Shown here: in pieces, positions 53,328-61,999 of the stretch
Layout of the letters: each line of letters begins with the position of its first letter
How positions within the stretch are numbered: position 1 is the stretch's first letter
Origin: Sulfurospirillum arcachonense DSM 9755
Lineage (GTDB): Bacteria > Campylobacterota > Campylobacteria > Campylobacterales > Sulfurospirillaceae
Assembly: GCF_000597725.1 (NCBI RefSeq)
Contig: NZ_JFBL01000005.1
Span: 62,001-126,000 of the forward strand
Length of the DNA stretch: 64,000 bases
Direction: 5' to 3'
The notes under the pieces: model-generated
What the model was told of the DNA's origin: nothing
Database searches by the model: none
Seen by the model: the letters and a program-made list of their open reading frames with translations, nothing else
Translations under genes and position numbers: made by a program

Positions 53328-54233
53328 TTGGCGTATGTCACGAAAAAGTTTTTTCAAAAAGAACTAAAAAAAACATTTAAAGTTTTAATGGATGAGTTAG
53401 GTATTAGTATTCATGAAGCACAGCGAACTGTGGATAGAAAAAGAGTATTAGTTAATGGTAATGTGTTAGAAGAAAAAAGTGGAGAGATACAAGGAGAGAT
53501 TGAAGTTGTAGTTTTTCAACCAAATCCTTTAGGATTACAACCAGTTTTTGAAACAGAAGATTTTGCTGTTTTTGATAAACCAAGCGGCATACTTATTCAT
53601 CCTAGAAAAAGAGAAGAGATACAAACTCTTAATGATGATATAAAATATCTTTTTGGTAAAGATGCAAATGCTGCACATAGAATCGACAAAGGAACAAGTG
53701 GTTTAGTCCTTGTGAGTAAAGATAAAAAAAGTGAAGCAGAACTCAAACAACTTTTTGAAGATAAAGAAGTATATAAAGAGTATATTGCTTTAGTAAATGG
53801 TGAAGTCAAAGAGAGTCTTGAAATCAAAGAGAAACTACTTACTGATTTACCTGAATCTAAAATCAGGATTAAAGTGCATGTCCATGAGAGTGGGAAAGAC
53901 TCTTTTACAAAAATAGAACCAATAGAGTATGATAAAAAAAACAATGTTACTTTAGTAAAAGCAATTCCTCAAACGGGAAGACAACATCAAATAAGAGCAC
54001 ATTTGTTTCACGTGGAACATTTTATTATTGGTGATACTTTGTATGGTTTAGATGAAGAGTTAGCTGGGGACTATTTAGATGGAAAAATAGATGAAGAAGT
54101 ACTTAATCTTACTAAGTCAAAAAGGTTATTACTTCATGCTAATAGAATAGCATTTGAATATAAAGATATAAAGTATGATATAGTTTCAAAAGTTGATATA
54201 AAAAAGGAGTTTTATGATAACTGTAAATTTTAA
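53328..54233 (+). CDS. RluA-family RNA pseudouridine synthase
   Basis: The catalytic Asp lies in HRIDKGTSGLVLVSKD, the RluA motif II, with an S4-like N-terminal region (GISIHEAQRTVDRKRVLVNG) and the C-terminal QTGRQHQIRAHL motif. The target uridine cannot be assigned. I use the TTG at 53328 (301 residues) because AAAAGG ends 6 nt upstream. An ATG at 53307 in the same frame has no SD. A parS-type site (54004-54019) is embedded in the coding sequence at LFHVEHF. It overlaps the next gene by 20 nt. Confidence 0.9.
   Translation: MAYVTKKFFQKELKKTFKVLMDELGISIHEAQRTVDRKRVLVNGNVLEEKSGEIQGEIEVVVFQPNPLGLQPVFETEDFAVFDKPSGILIHPRKREEIQTLNDDIKYLFGKDANAAHRIDKGTSGLVLVSKDKKSEAELKQLFEDKEVYKEYIALVNGEVKESLEIKEKLLTDLPESKIRIKVHVHESGKDSFTKIEPIEYDKKNNVTLVKAIPQTGRQHQIRAHLFHVEHFIIGDTLYGLDEELAGDYLDGKIDEEVLNLTKSKRLLLHANRIAFEYKDIKYDIVSKVDIKKEFYDNCKF
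54004..54019. other. parS-type ParB-binding site 1
   Basis: TGTTTCACGTGGAACA is the reverse complement of the Bacillus subtilis parS sequence TGTTCCACGTGAAACA, base for base. It lies inside the pseudouridine synthase gene. parS sites load ParB for chromosome segregation and usually cluster near the replication origin. Confidence 0.88.
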
Positions 54234-54825
54234 TTCTAAAAAAATAACACCAAGTAAAATAGTTTGTATAGGACGAAACTATGTTGAACATATAAAAGAG
54301 TTAGACAATGAGATACCCTCTTCTATGGTGATTTTTATGAAACCAAACTCATCGATAAGTTTTGAACTCTCTACATGTAAAGAAGAACCAATCCATTATG
54401 AAGGTGAAATATCTTTTTTAATGGAATCAAATAAAATAGCAGGAGTTGGTTTTGGGTTAGACTTAACTAAAAGAGGGATACAGAGTAAACTCAAAGAAAA
54501 AGGTCTTCCTTGGGAAAGAGCAAAAGCATTTGATGGTGCTACTGTTTTTAGTGATTTTGTTAAGTTTGATGATGATGTAAACTCTTTACATGTAAAGCTT
54601 TTTATCAATGATAAACTTATTCAAGATGGCTCAGTTACACATATGCTTTATAAACCAAAGGAGATGATACAAGAGATAATAAGTTTTTCTACTTTAGAAG
54701 ATGGAGATATAGTTATGAGTGGAACTCCCAAAGGAGTTGGCATTGTCAATAGTGGCGATAAGTTTCTAGGTCAGATTTTCTTTGAAAATACATTACTTGT
54801 AGAAAAAAAGTGGATTGCAAAATAG
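54214..54825 (+). CDS. Fumarylacetoacetate hydrolase-family protein
   Basis: The 203-residue protein matches the FAH C-terminal fold: KIVCIGRNYVEHIKEL, YEGEISFLME with a metal-ligand Glu, the DLTKRGIQSKLKEKGLPWER segment and SGTPKGVG. Members hydrolyse or decarboxylate acylpyruvates or oxaloacetate; the substrate is not defined here. The ATG lies within the preceding gene, preceded by AAAGGAG. A 28-bp palindrome covers its stop codon. Confidence 0.9.
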   Translation: MITVNFNSKKITPSKIVCIGRNYVEHIKELDNEIPSSMVIFMKPNSSISFELSTCKEEPIHYEGEISFLMESNKIAGVGFGLDLTKRGIQSKLKEKGLPWERAKAFDGATVFSDFVKFDDDVNSLHVKLFINDKLIQDGSVTHMLYKPKEMIQEIISFSTLEDGDIVMSGTPKGVGIVNSGDKFLGQIFFENTLLVEKKWIAK

Positions 54826-54847
54826 TCTTTACATGTAAAGACTATTT
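54820..54847. repeat. Perfect 28-bp palindrome overlapping two stop codons
   Basis: Each arm is 14 bp (AAATAGTCTTTACA and TGTAAAGACTATTT) with no spacer, centred on ACATGT at 54831-54836. It spans the TAG of the FAH-family gene and the TAG of the convergent 33-residue ORF. Neither side has a T tract, so it may be a bidirectional mRNA end or a protein site. It contains the window's recurrent CTTTACATGTAAAG motif. Confidence 0.75.
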
Positions 54848-54943
54848 ATCCTTGTCCATAAAAAGAACTTTATACATTCCTCCAATTCCAACTATAACAA
54901 CAATAGCCAAGAATATAACTTGGCTCCAATCAAGAATTGTCAT
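54842..54943 (-). CDS. Small single-helix membrane protein coupled to rlmN (33 aa)
   Basis: The ORF reads [20 protein letters not shown] then [13 protein letters not shown]: a single hydrophobic helix with a positive C-terminal end. AAGGA lies about 8 nt before the ATG, and its start overlaps the rlmN stop by 14 nt. Good spacing and the membrane-helix texture support translation. No family is recognised. Confidence 0.6.
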   Translation of the reverse strand: MTILDWSQVIFLAIVVIVGIGGMYKVLFMDKDK

Positions 54944-56015
54944 TTTGTAATTCCTTATCTGTTTTTTCTTTTAATTGTCCACAAGCAGCACTTATATCTA
55001 ATCCTTTGGACTGTCTAATCGTACAAAGAACACCATGGTCTACAAGGTATTGTTGAAAAGCAACGACACTATTACGTGAAGGTCTTTGAAACTCACTTCC
55101 AATGTGTGGATTAAAATAGATCAAATTTACTTTTGATTTTATTCCATGTAAAAGTTTGACTAATTTTTTAGCACTTTTGATATCATCATTTACATTTTGC
55201 ATCACAAGATATTCAAACATAACTCTTTTTCTTGTATCGATTGGAAAAGCTTTTACTGCATTAATAATAGATTCTATATTATAAGCTTTGTTAATTGGCA
55301 TAAGTTTTTGACGCAGTTCATCATCAACAGCATGTAAAGAAATGGCTAAAAGAATGCCTAAGTCCATTTTTCCTAACTTTGCTATTTGATTACTGAGGCC
55401 ACTTGTAGAAATAGTTTGACGTCTAGGTGATATACATAAACCATCAAGATCAGCAAATATTTTGACTGCTTTTGCAACATTATCAAGATTATCAAGTGGT
55501 TCACCCATCCCCATATAAACAATATTAACTCTACGCTCTTGTGCAATGTTGTTGTCTTTTTTGATTTCTAGTACTTGTGCTGTAATTTCACCAGGCGTAA
55601 GATTCCTTTTAAACCCCTCTTTTGCTGTTAGACAAAAACTACAACCTATTTTACATCCCACTTGTGAAGAAATACAAATAGTATATTTTGTATGATGAAC
55701 TAGTTTCCCCTTTTCATCAATTTCTTCTTTTTTCATTGGTAGAAGTACTGCTTCAACTGTGTAACCATCATGTAAAGCAAAAAGATATTTTTTACTTTCA
55801 TCACTACTAACTTCAACTTTTACAAATTTTAGAGGATTTAAAATATAGTTTTTTTCTAGATTTTCTCTCATGTCTTTGGGTAGATTTTTCATCTCTTCAA
55901 AAGAGTTTATGTACTTATGATATATCCATTGATAAATCTGTTTTGCTCTAAAAGAGGGTTTTATTTTTTTTGCTAATTCCTCTTTTGAAAAATCTAAAAT
56001 ATTAACTTTTTCCAT
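54930..56015 (-). CDS. rlmN: Dual-specificity rRNA/tRNA adenine-C2 methyltransferase RlmN
   Basis: RlmN methylates A2503 of 23S rRNA and A37 of some tRNAs by radical SAM chemistry. The cluster motif is C121-x3-C125-x2-C128 ([11 protein letters not shown]). The C-terminal catalytic cysteine is C345 in [11 protein letters not shown], and [11 protein letters not shown] follows the family. The 361-residue length is normal. It overlaps the upstream nucleoside-phosphorylase-like gene by 14 nt. Confidence 0.97.
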   Translation of the reverse strand: MEKVNILDFSKEELAKKIKPSFRAKQIYQWIYHKYINSFEEMKNLPKDMRENLEKNYILNPLKFVKVEVSSDESKKYLFALHDGYTVEAVLLPMKKEEIDEKGKLVHHTKYTICISSQVGCKIGCSFCLTAKEGFKRNLTPGEITAQVLEIKKDNNIAQERRVNIVYMGMGEPLDNLDNVAKAVKIFADLDGLCISPRRQTISTSGLSNQIAKLGKMDLGILLAISLHAVDDELRQKLMPINKAYNIESIINAVKAFPIDTRKRVMFEYLVMQNVNDDIKSAKKLVKLLHGIKSKVNLIYFNPHIGSEFQRPSRNSVVAFQQYLVDHGVLCTIRQSKGLDISAACGQLKEKTDKELQNDNS

Positions 56016-56547
56016 TATATTCTTTCATGTATTTTGTTAGTAACTCTTTTGCTTTTGAGTGGTTTTTTATAAAATCTTTATGTGCATTTTCATCACAGTA
56101 GTTAGTAACTATAAATATACCAGCTACTGGTATATCGTACTCTTTTGCAACATTTAATAATGCAAAAAACTCCATATTTTCTAACTCAAGTCCTAGTTTT
56201 AGAAACTTTTTAGAGCTAACATTATCGGTTGTAATGTAGTTACTTGAGTTAACTATATTTAATGTTTCACGTGGAACATTTTGATTTTCTTCTGATGAAA
56301 TTACATTTTTTAAAGGAGTATAACACTTATTGTCTAAAAAACCAAGTTCTATATTTGCAGCAGTTTTAGAGTGTATAATATCAAATATTTTGTGCTTACC
56401 ATAGCTTCCAGCACTACCAATAAAAAGTAAAAAATCAGGTTTATCAAAGAGTGCAAGTCTTGTTAAGTTCATAGTACTTTCTATAAGCCCTACTCCAATA
56501 GGATGAGCAAAATCAAAAACTTCATTTCTACCCGCACAAACTATCAT
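56002..56547 (-). CDS. Phosphorylase-superfamily nucleosidase-like protein, short
   Basis: This 181-residue protein looks like the PNP_UDP superfamily: [12 protein letters not shown], then [20 protein letters not shown] with the ME ribose-binding pair, and [11 protein letters not shown] with an Asp in the purine-binding position. Full nucleosidases have about 230 residues, so the N-terminal part is reduced. The likely activity is on purine nucleosides or methylthioadenosine, but this is uncertain. It lies between hisF and rlmN with overlaps, and contains the second parS-type site. Confidence 0.78.
   Translation of the reverse strand: MIVCAGRNEVFDFAHPIGVGLIESTMNLTRLALFDKPDFLLFIGSAGSYGKHKIFDIIHSKTAANIELGFLDNKCYTPLKNVISSEENQNVPRETLNIVNSSNYITTDNVSSKKFLKLGLELENMEFFALLNVAKEYDIPVAGIFIVTNYCDENAHKDFIKNHSKAKELLTKYMKEYNGKS
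56263..56278. other. parS-type ParB-binding site 2
   Basis: This is a second exact TGTTTCACGTGGAACA, 2,259 bp from the first and in the same orientation. It falls inside the nucleosidase-like gene, where the minus strand encodes NVPRETLN. Two identical 16-mers in unrelated genes exclude coding coincidence. Confidence 0.88.
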
Positions 56548-57305
56548 TATAACCTCACAGGAATATTTTCACTTTTGAGATAACGTTTTAAATCCATAAT
56601 ATCTATCTCTTTAAAGTGAAAAATTGAAGCAGCAAGGGCAGCGTCAGCATCGTTTTGAAATGCTTCTTTGATATGTTCCATGGTTCCAGCTCCACCACTT
56701 GCAATAACAGGGATATCTAGCATGCGACTCATTTTAGAAGTAAGTTCTATGTCATAACCATTTTTTACACCATCACAATCCATGGATGTTAAAAGTATTT
56801 CACCTGCACCTCTTGTCTGAACCTCTTTGGCCCATTGGAGTGCATCAAGTCCAGTATCTATACGTCCACCATTTACATAAACATTCCAGCTGTCACCTGT
56901 TTTTTTAGCATCAATTGCTACAACAATACACTGTGAACCAAAACGTTGTGAGGATTCATTGATAAAATCAGGATTTTTTATAGCGTAAGAGTTAATACTT
57001 ATTTTGTCACAGCCTACATTTAAAAGTTTGTAAATATCTTCTAAAGTTTTTATTCCTCCACCAACAGTTAAGGGTATAAAAACTTCTTTTGCAACTTCTC
57101 TTACCATATCAACCATAGTATCTCTATCTTCATGAGTTGCAGTGATATCCAAGAAAGTAATTTCATCTGCACCCTCTTCGTTATAGCGTTTTGCTACTTC
57201 TACAGGGTTTCCAGCATCTTTTAGTCCAACAAAGTTTACACCCTTAACAACACGTCCATCTTTAACATCCAAACAAGGAATAATACGTTTAGCAAAATAG
57301 TCCAT
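56547..57305 (-). CDS. hisF: Imidazole glycerol phosphate synthase, cyclase subunit
   Basis: HisF closes the imidazole ring in histidine synthesis, using ammonia from HisH. The 252-residue barrel has catalytic Asp residues in [20 protein letters not shown] and [16 protein letters not shown]. The phosphate-binding loops are [10 protein letters not shown] and [10 protein letters not shown]. hisH is not adjacent in this window. It is the first gene of the hisF-nucleosidase-rlmN run and is divergent from ksgA. Confidence 0.97.
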   Translation of the reverse strand: MDYFAKRIIPCLDVKDGRVVKGVNFVGLKDAGNPVEVAKRYNEEGADEITFLDITATHEDRDTMVDMVREVAKEVFIPLTVGGGIKTLEDIYKLLNVGCDKISINSYAIKNPDFINESSQRFGSQCIVVAIDAKKTGDSWNVYVNGGRIDTGLDALQWAKEVQTRGAGEILLTSMDCDGVKNGYDIELTSKMSRMLDIPVIASGGAGTMEHIKEAFQNDADAALAASIFHFKEIDIMDLKRYLKSENIPVRL

Positions 57306-57368
57306 TAAAGTCTCTTTTATAGTTTTCTAGATTATACAAAATAGCCCCAAAATATATGCTGAAAATAC

Positions 57369-57405
57369 GCTATAATCAATATATAAGTATTCTTTAGCTA
57401 TAATC
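57369..57405 (+). promoter_or_regulatory. Two -10 elements in direct repeat before ksgA
   Basis: GCTATAATC occurs at 57369-57377 and again at 57397-57405, 28 bp apart. Each carries TATAAT. The second lies 24 nt before the ksgA ATG. These probably drive the ksgA-rnj-kpsF-rsuA-type-rarA run. Confidence 0.5.
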
Positions 57406-57428
57406 GGGCTAAATTTAGAGAGGTAGTC

Positions 57429-58280
57429 ATGATAGCAGCAAAAAAAAAATTTGGACAAAATTTTTTAAAAGACACTTCTATATTAAGTAAAATCATCCAA
57501 TCGATGCCCAAAAATAAGAGAAAACTTATAGAAATTGGACCTGGTTTAGGTGATTTGACGCAAAGACTACTAGAGGTTAAACCTTTAGTAGCATATGAGG
57601 TAGATAGCGAACTGTGTATCTATCTAAAAGATAAATTTTCTAAAGAAGAAGATGAGGGTAGATTTGCTCTAGTAGAAGGTGACGTACTAGAGAGATTTAA
57701 AGAAGGTAGTTTATCGGATGAACCTTATGATATGGTAGCAAATTTACCATATTATATTGCCACAACTATTATACTTGAAGCCCTAAGGGACCCACTGTGC
57801 AAGAGTTTGGTTGTTATGATTCAAAAAGAGGTAGCTGAAAAGTTTGCAGCACCTCATAAGACAAAAGAATTTACATCATTGGCTATTTTAGCCCAGAGTA
57901 TTGGGAAATCCAAAATACTTTTTGATGTACTTCCTGAATCATTTGAGCCTCGCCCTAAAGTAACCTCATCGATTTTAATGATTGAAAAAGAACAAGAGTT
58001 CATAAAAGGCGATTTTCCAGGAATTTTTGAGAAAAATGAAGATTTGAAAATGTTTGAAAAGTATTTAAGATTCTCATTTACAGCTCCTAGAAAAACGTGG
58101 TTAAAAAATATTTCAGCATGGGTTGAAAAAAAATATGCAAACCAACTTTTAGAAAAATATGAATATCCAGTTACAATTCGACCTCATGAAATAAGCGTCT
58201 CGTCTCATCATCTACTATTCAAAGAATTAACAGAAGGTAAAAAAGATGGAAGAGAACAAGAAACAGAACGAAACAGGTAA
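57429..58280 (+). CDS. rsmA: 16S rRNA dimethyladenosine transferase RsmA
   Basis: RsmA (KsgA) dimethylates A1518 and A1519 of 16S rRNA late in 30S assembly. The SAM motif is LIEIGPGLGDLTQ, the catalytic motif is NLPYYIAT, and the sequence starts KKKFGQNFLKD as usual. The 283-residue length is normal. It ends inside the rnj gene (35-nt overlap), a coupling also seen in other Campylobacterota. Confidence 0.97.
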   Translation: MIAAKKKFGQNFLKDTSILSKIIQSMPKNKRKLIEIGPGLGDLTQRLLEVKPLVAYEVDSELCIYLKDKFSKEEDEGRFALVEGDVLERFKEGSLSDEPYDMVANLPYYIATTIILEALRDPLCKSLVVMIQKEVAEKFAAPHKTKEFTSLAILAQSIGKSKILFDVLPESFEPRPKVTSSILMIEKEQEFIKGDFPGIFEKNEDLKMFEKYLRFSFTAPRKTWLKNISAWVEKKYANQLLEKYEYPVTIRPHEISVSSHHLLFKELTEGKKDGREQETERNR

Positions 58281-60252
58281 TCAAGCAAACAAACAAGAAA
58301 CTGGTAAACCAGAAGTAGCAAAAAAGCCTCAACAAAGAAGAAAAAAACCAGCTCCACATGCAAATAAGGTTAATGAAAATCCAAATGCAAATAAACCAGC
58401 AAATAAACCAAATCCAAATGCAAAAAAACCAAATACTGGAAAAAATAACAGAAAATTTCAAAGTGCTAAAAATAAGCCAAGTACTCTAGAAGGTACTGAA
58501 AAGTGGCAAAATGATATGCGTCGTACAATCGAAGCAAATCAAAAAATGCACAAAGATAGACTACAAAGATTTAATCAATTAGATTTAGGAACAGATGCAA
58601 AAATTCGCATAACTCCACTTGGTGGTTTAGGTGAAATTGGTGGAAATATCTGTGTATTTGAAACTGATACAAGTGCTATTATCCTTGACGTTGGTATGAG
58701 CTTTCCTAGTGAAGACATGCATGGTGTAGATATTTTAGTTCCTGATTTTTCTTATTTAAGAACAATCAAAAGTAAAATTAAAGGGATTATTATTTCACAT
58801 GCTCATGAAGATCATATTGGGGCATTACCATATCTTTTTAAAGAGATGCAATTCCCTATATATGCTACGCCTCTTCCTTTAGGAATGATAGCAAACAAAT
58901 TTGATGAGCATGGATTAAAAGCACAAAAGAAACTATTCCGTCCAGTTGAAAAACGTAAAGTTATAAAAATTGGTGATTTTAAAGTAGAGTGGTTACATAT
59001 TACTCACTCTATTATTGATGCTTCATCCCTAGCAATTACAACAGATGCTGGAACTATCATCCATACTGGTGATTTTAAGATAGATCATACTCCAATAGAT
59101 GGATACGTAACTGATTTAAACCGTTTTGCATACTATGGTGAAAAAGGTGTATTAGCACTTTTAAGTGATAGTACCAACTCTTATAAAGAGGGGATTACTA
59201 GAAGTGAAAGTACAGTAGGTAAAACATTTGATGCTATTTTTTCTAAAGCAAGAGGTAGAGTTATTATGTCTACTTTCTCATCAAATATTCATAGAGTCTA
59301 TCAAGCAATTGAGCATGGTGTAAAATATGGTAGAAAAGTTTGTGTAATAGGACGTTCAATGGAGAGAAACCTTTTTACAGCACTTGACTTAGGTTATATA
59401 GACTTTGATAAAAGTATATTCATTGATCCACATGAAGTAAATAAGTATAGTGATAAAGATGTATTAATAGTGACAACAGGAAGTCAAGGTGAAACGATGA
59501 GTGCACTTTATAGAATGGCAACCGATGAGCATAGACATATCAAAATAAAAACAAGTGACCAAATTATAATTTCAGCAAAAGCAATTCCTGGAAACGAATC
59601 AAGTGTTTCTAAAGTATTAAACTTTTTACTAAAAAGTGGAGCAAATGTAGCGTATCAAGATTTTAGTGAGATTCATGTTAGTGGACATGCTGCGCAAGAG
59701 GAACAAAAATTAATCCTTAGACTTACTAAACCTAAGTTTTTCTTACCTGTTCATGGTGAATATAACCATATCGTTAAACATAAAGAAACAGCAATTAGTT
59801 GTGGAATCCCAGCGAGAAATATCTTACTTATGAGCGATGGTGATCAGGTGGAGCTTTGTCCTAAGTATGTAAAAAAAGTAAAAAGTGTAAAAGTTGGTAA
59901 AGTTTATATAGATAACCAAATTAATCAACAAATATCAAGTGATGTTGTTATAGATAGACAGAAAATGGCTGATGCTGGTCTAGTTATGATAGTAGCACAG
60001 ATTGATAAAAGTGAACAAAAGCTCATAGGAAAGCCAAAAGTTGTTAGTTATGGTTTAGTACCAGATTCTAAAGATCATGTGTTTAGTAAAGAGATGGAAG
60101 GCATTATTGATCAATTTATTATTAATGCAAAAAAAGAGTTACTTCAAAATACTAGAGCACTCGAAAATGAATTGAGACAAGTAGTAAGAAAACATATCTT
60201 TAGAAAGATGAAAAAATATCCAACTATCGTTCCTACGATATTTGCGATGTAG
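58246..60252 (+). CDS. rnj: Ribonuclease J with long basic N-terminal extension
   Basis: RNase J is the main endo- and 5'-exoribonuclease of mRNA decay in this phylum. The first 115 or so residues are Lys/Asn/Pro-rich and look disordered; the H. pylori enzyme has a similar extension. The metallo-beta-lactamase core then begins IRITPLGGLGEIGGN, with metal motif HAHEDHIGALPY near 185, the second motif HTGDFKIDHTP, and a beta-CASP region with ISGHAAQ-like HVSGHAAQ. The ATG lies in the end of rsmA and has AAGATGG upstream. Confidence 0.95.
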   Translation: MEENKKQNETGNQANKQETGKPEVAKKPQQRRKKPAPHANKVNENPNANKPANKPNPNAKKPNTGKNNRKFQSAKNKPSTLEGTEKWQNDMRRTIEANQKMHKDRLQRFNQLDLGTDAKIRITPLGGLGEIGGNICVFETDTSAIILDVGMSFPSEDMHGVDILVPDFSYLRTIKSKIKGIIISHAHEDHIGALPYLFKEMQFPIYATPLPLGMIANKFDEHGLKAQKKLFRPVEKRKVIKIGDFKVEWLHITHSIIDASSLAITTDAGTIIHTGDFKIDHTPIDGYVTDLNRFAYYGEKGVLALLSDSTNSYKEGITRSESTVGKTFDAIFSKARGRVIMSTFSSNIHRVYQAIEHGVKYGRKVCVIGRSMERNLFTALDLGYIDFDKSIFIDPHEVNKYSDKDVLIVTTGSQGETMSALYRMATDEHRHIKIKTSDQIIISAKAIPGNESSVSKVLNFLLKSGANVAYQDFSEIHVSGHAAQEEQKLILRLTKPKFFLPVHGEYNHIVKHKETAISCGIPARNILLMSDGDQVELCPKYVKKVKSVKVGKVYIDNQINQQISSDVVIDRQKMADAGLVMIVAQIDKSEQKLIGKPKVVSYGLVPDSKDHVFSKEMEGIIDQFIINAKKELLQNTRALENELRQVVRKHIFRKMKKYPTIVPTIFAM

Positions 60253-60260
60253 GAAAATTT

Positions 60261-61223
60261 ATGGATTTTATACAAATAGCAAAAGAAGTTTTAGAAATTG
60301 AAGCTAAAGAGTTGTTAAGAAGTGCAGAAAATTTGGGTCGAGAGATAGAAAAAGCTGTTAATATTGTTATGCAAACAAAAGGAAAACTAATAGTAACAGG
60401 TGTTGGAAAAAGTGGATTAGTTGGAGCAAAGATAGCTGCAACGTTAGCAAGTACAGGAACAAGTAGTTTCTTTTTGCATCCAACTGAAGCAATGCATGGT
60501 GATTTGGGTATGATTGGATCAGATGATGCTGTTCTTGCTATTAGTTATAGTGGAGAGAGTGAAGAGCTTATAAAAATTCTTCCTCATATTAAAAGATTTA
60601 ATATTCCTCTAATAGGAATGGCAAGAGATAGTAATAGTTCTCTTGGGCGTTATAGTGATGTATTTTTATCTATATACATAGAAAAAGAAGCTTGCCCTTT
60701 AGATATAGCACCAACCTCTTCTACTACGTTGACTTTAGGCATAGGTGATGCGTTAGCTGTTTGTTTAATGAAAAAGAGAGATTTTCAAAAATCTGATTTT
60801 GCATCATTTCATCCAGGGGGAAGTTTAGGCAAACAACTTTTTATTAAAGTTAGTGATTTAATGAGAAGTAAAGACTTGCCAATTGTTAGTGAAAATACAT
60901 CTTTAAAAGATGCTATAGTGACTATGAGTGAAGGAAGATTAGGGAATATTCTTATAACAAACTCTCAAAATAAGTTAGTTGGACTTTTAAGTGATGGGGA
61001 TTTACGGCGTGCTCTTTTAGATAACAATTTTTCTATGGAAAATTCTGTTTTAGAGTATGCATGTAAAAATCCAAAAGTATTAGACAATGCAAATATGTTA
61101 GCAAGTGATGCCTTAAAAGTCGTAGAAGAATATAAGATTCAACTTTTAGTTATTACTAATAAAAATGGAAATGTAGATGGTGTTTTACATATTCATGACC
61201 TTGTAGAAGCAGGAATTAAATAA
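60261..61223 (+). CDS. kpsF: Arabinose-5-phosphate isomerase (KdsD/KpsF family)
   Basis: The enzyme converts ribulose 5-phosphate to arabinose 5-phosphate, the precursor of Kdo in lipopolysaccharide. The 320 residues hold an SIS domain (VTGVGKSGLVGAKIAATLAS, SYSGESEELIKILPHIK, DIAPTSSTT) and two CBS domains (about 205-320, LSDGDLRRALLD). Full length and intact motifs indicate an active enzyme. It sits 8 nt after rnj. Confidence 0.94.
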   Translation: MDFIQIAKEVLEIEAKELLRSAENLGREIEKAVNIVMQTKGKLIVTGVGKSGLVGAKIAATLASTGTSSFFLHPTEAMHGDLGMIGSDDAVLAISYSGESEELIKILPHIKRFNIPLIGMARDSNSSLGRYSDVFLSIYIEKEACPLDIAPTSSTTLTLGIGDALAVCLMKKRDFQKSDFASFHPGGSLGKQLFIKVSDLMRSKDLPIVSENTSLKDAIVTMSEGRLGNILITNSQNKLVGLLSDGDLRRALLDNNFSMENSVLEYACKNPKVLDNANMLASDALKVVEEYKIQLLVITNKNGNVDGVLHIHDLVEAGIK

Positions 61224-61999
61224 TGGAAAAAATGCGTTTAAATAAGATTATTTCTCACAATACAAGATATTCTAGAAGAGAAGCAGATGAGCTTATTAAA
61301 AAGGGTTTAGTTAAAATTGATGGGAAAGTTGTTACGGATCTTGCAACAAAAGCAAGCTTTGAAGATAAAGTATCAGTTGATGGAAAAACACTTTATGAAA
61401 AAAGTGGATATACAGTGCTGGTTTATAACAAACCAAAAGGTGAGTTAGTAAGTAAAAAAGATGATAGAGGTAGAAGAACAATTTATGATTCTTTACCACA
61501 AAAGTATTCACACTATCTTAGTGTTGGTAGACTTGATTATGCAAGTGAGGGTTTACTTTTACTTTGTGATTCTCCTTCAGTTGTAAGTGCATTAATGCAT
61601 GGAGATTTAGAAAGGGTCTATTATGTAAAAATCAATGGAGAAATTACACCTGCTATGGAAGAAGCTATGCGTTTAGGCCTTCATGCTGAAGATGCAAGAA
61701 GAGGTGGACATAGCGATAGCAGTATCCATGCAATGGATTTTGCTCCATTTGTTGATTATCGTATTATAAAAAGTAGACCAAATTTTTCTACAGTAAAAGT
61801 GACCATTAGAGAAGGTAAAAATAGAGAATTAAGACGTTTCTTTGGCTATTTTGATACTGAAGTAGTAGATTTAAAACGTGTTAGTTATGGTATCGTTGAT
61901 TTAGGTATGTTAAAACCTGGGAAAACAAGGTTTTTAGAAACCAACGAATACAAAGCACTAAGAGATTATATTTCATATACAGAAGAGATAAGTGATTGA
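61223..61999 (+). CDS. RsuA/RluB-family pseudouridine synthase
   Basis: The 258-residue protein has an N-terminal S4 RNA-binding domain (RLNKIISHNTRYSRREADEL) and the RsuA-type catalytic motif GRLDYASEGLLLL with the active Asp. REGKNRELRRFF follows near the C-terminus. It probably modifies 23S rRNA as RluB does, but the exact uridine is not shown. It overlaps its neighbours by 1 and 8 nt. Confidence 0.92.
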   Translation: MEKMRLNKIISHNTRYSRREADELIKKGLVKIDGKVVTDLATKASFEDKVSVDGKTLYEKSGYTVLVYNKPKGELVSKKDDRGRRTIYDSLPQKYSHYLSVGRLDYASEGLLLLCDSPSVVSALMHGDLERVYYVKINGEITPAMEEAMRLGLHAEDARRGGHSDSSIHAMDFAPFVDYRIIKSRPNFSTVKVTIREGKNRELRRFFGYFDTEVVDLKRVSYGIVDLGMLKPGKTRFLETNEYKALRDYISYTEEISD

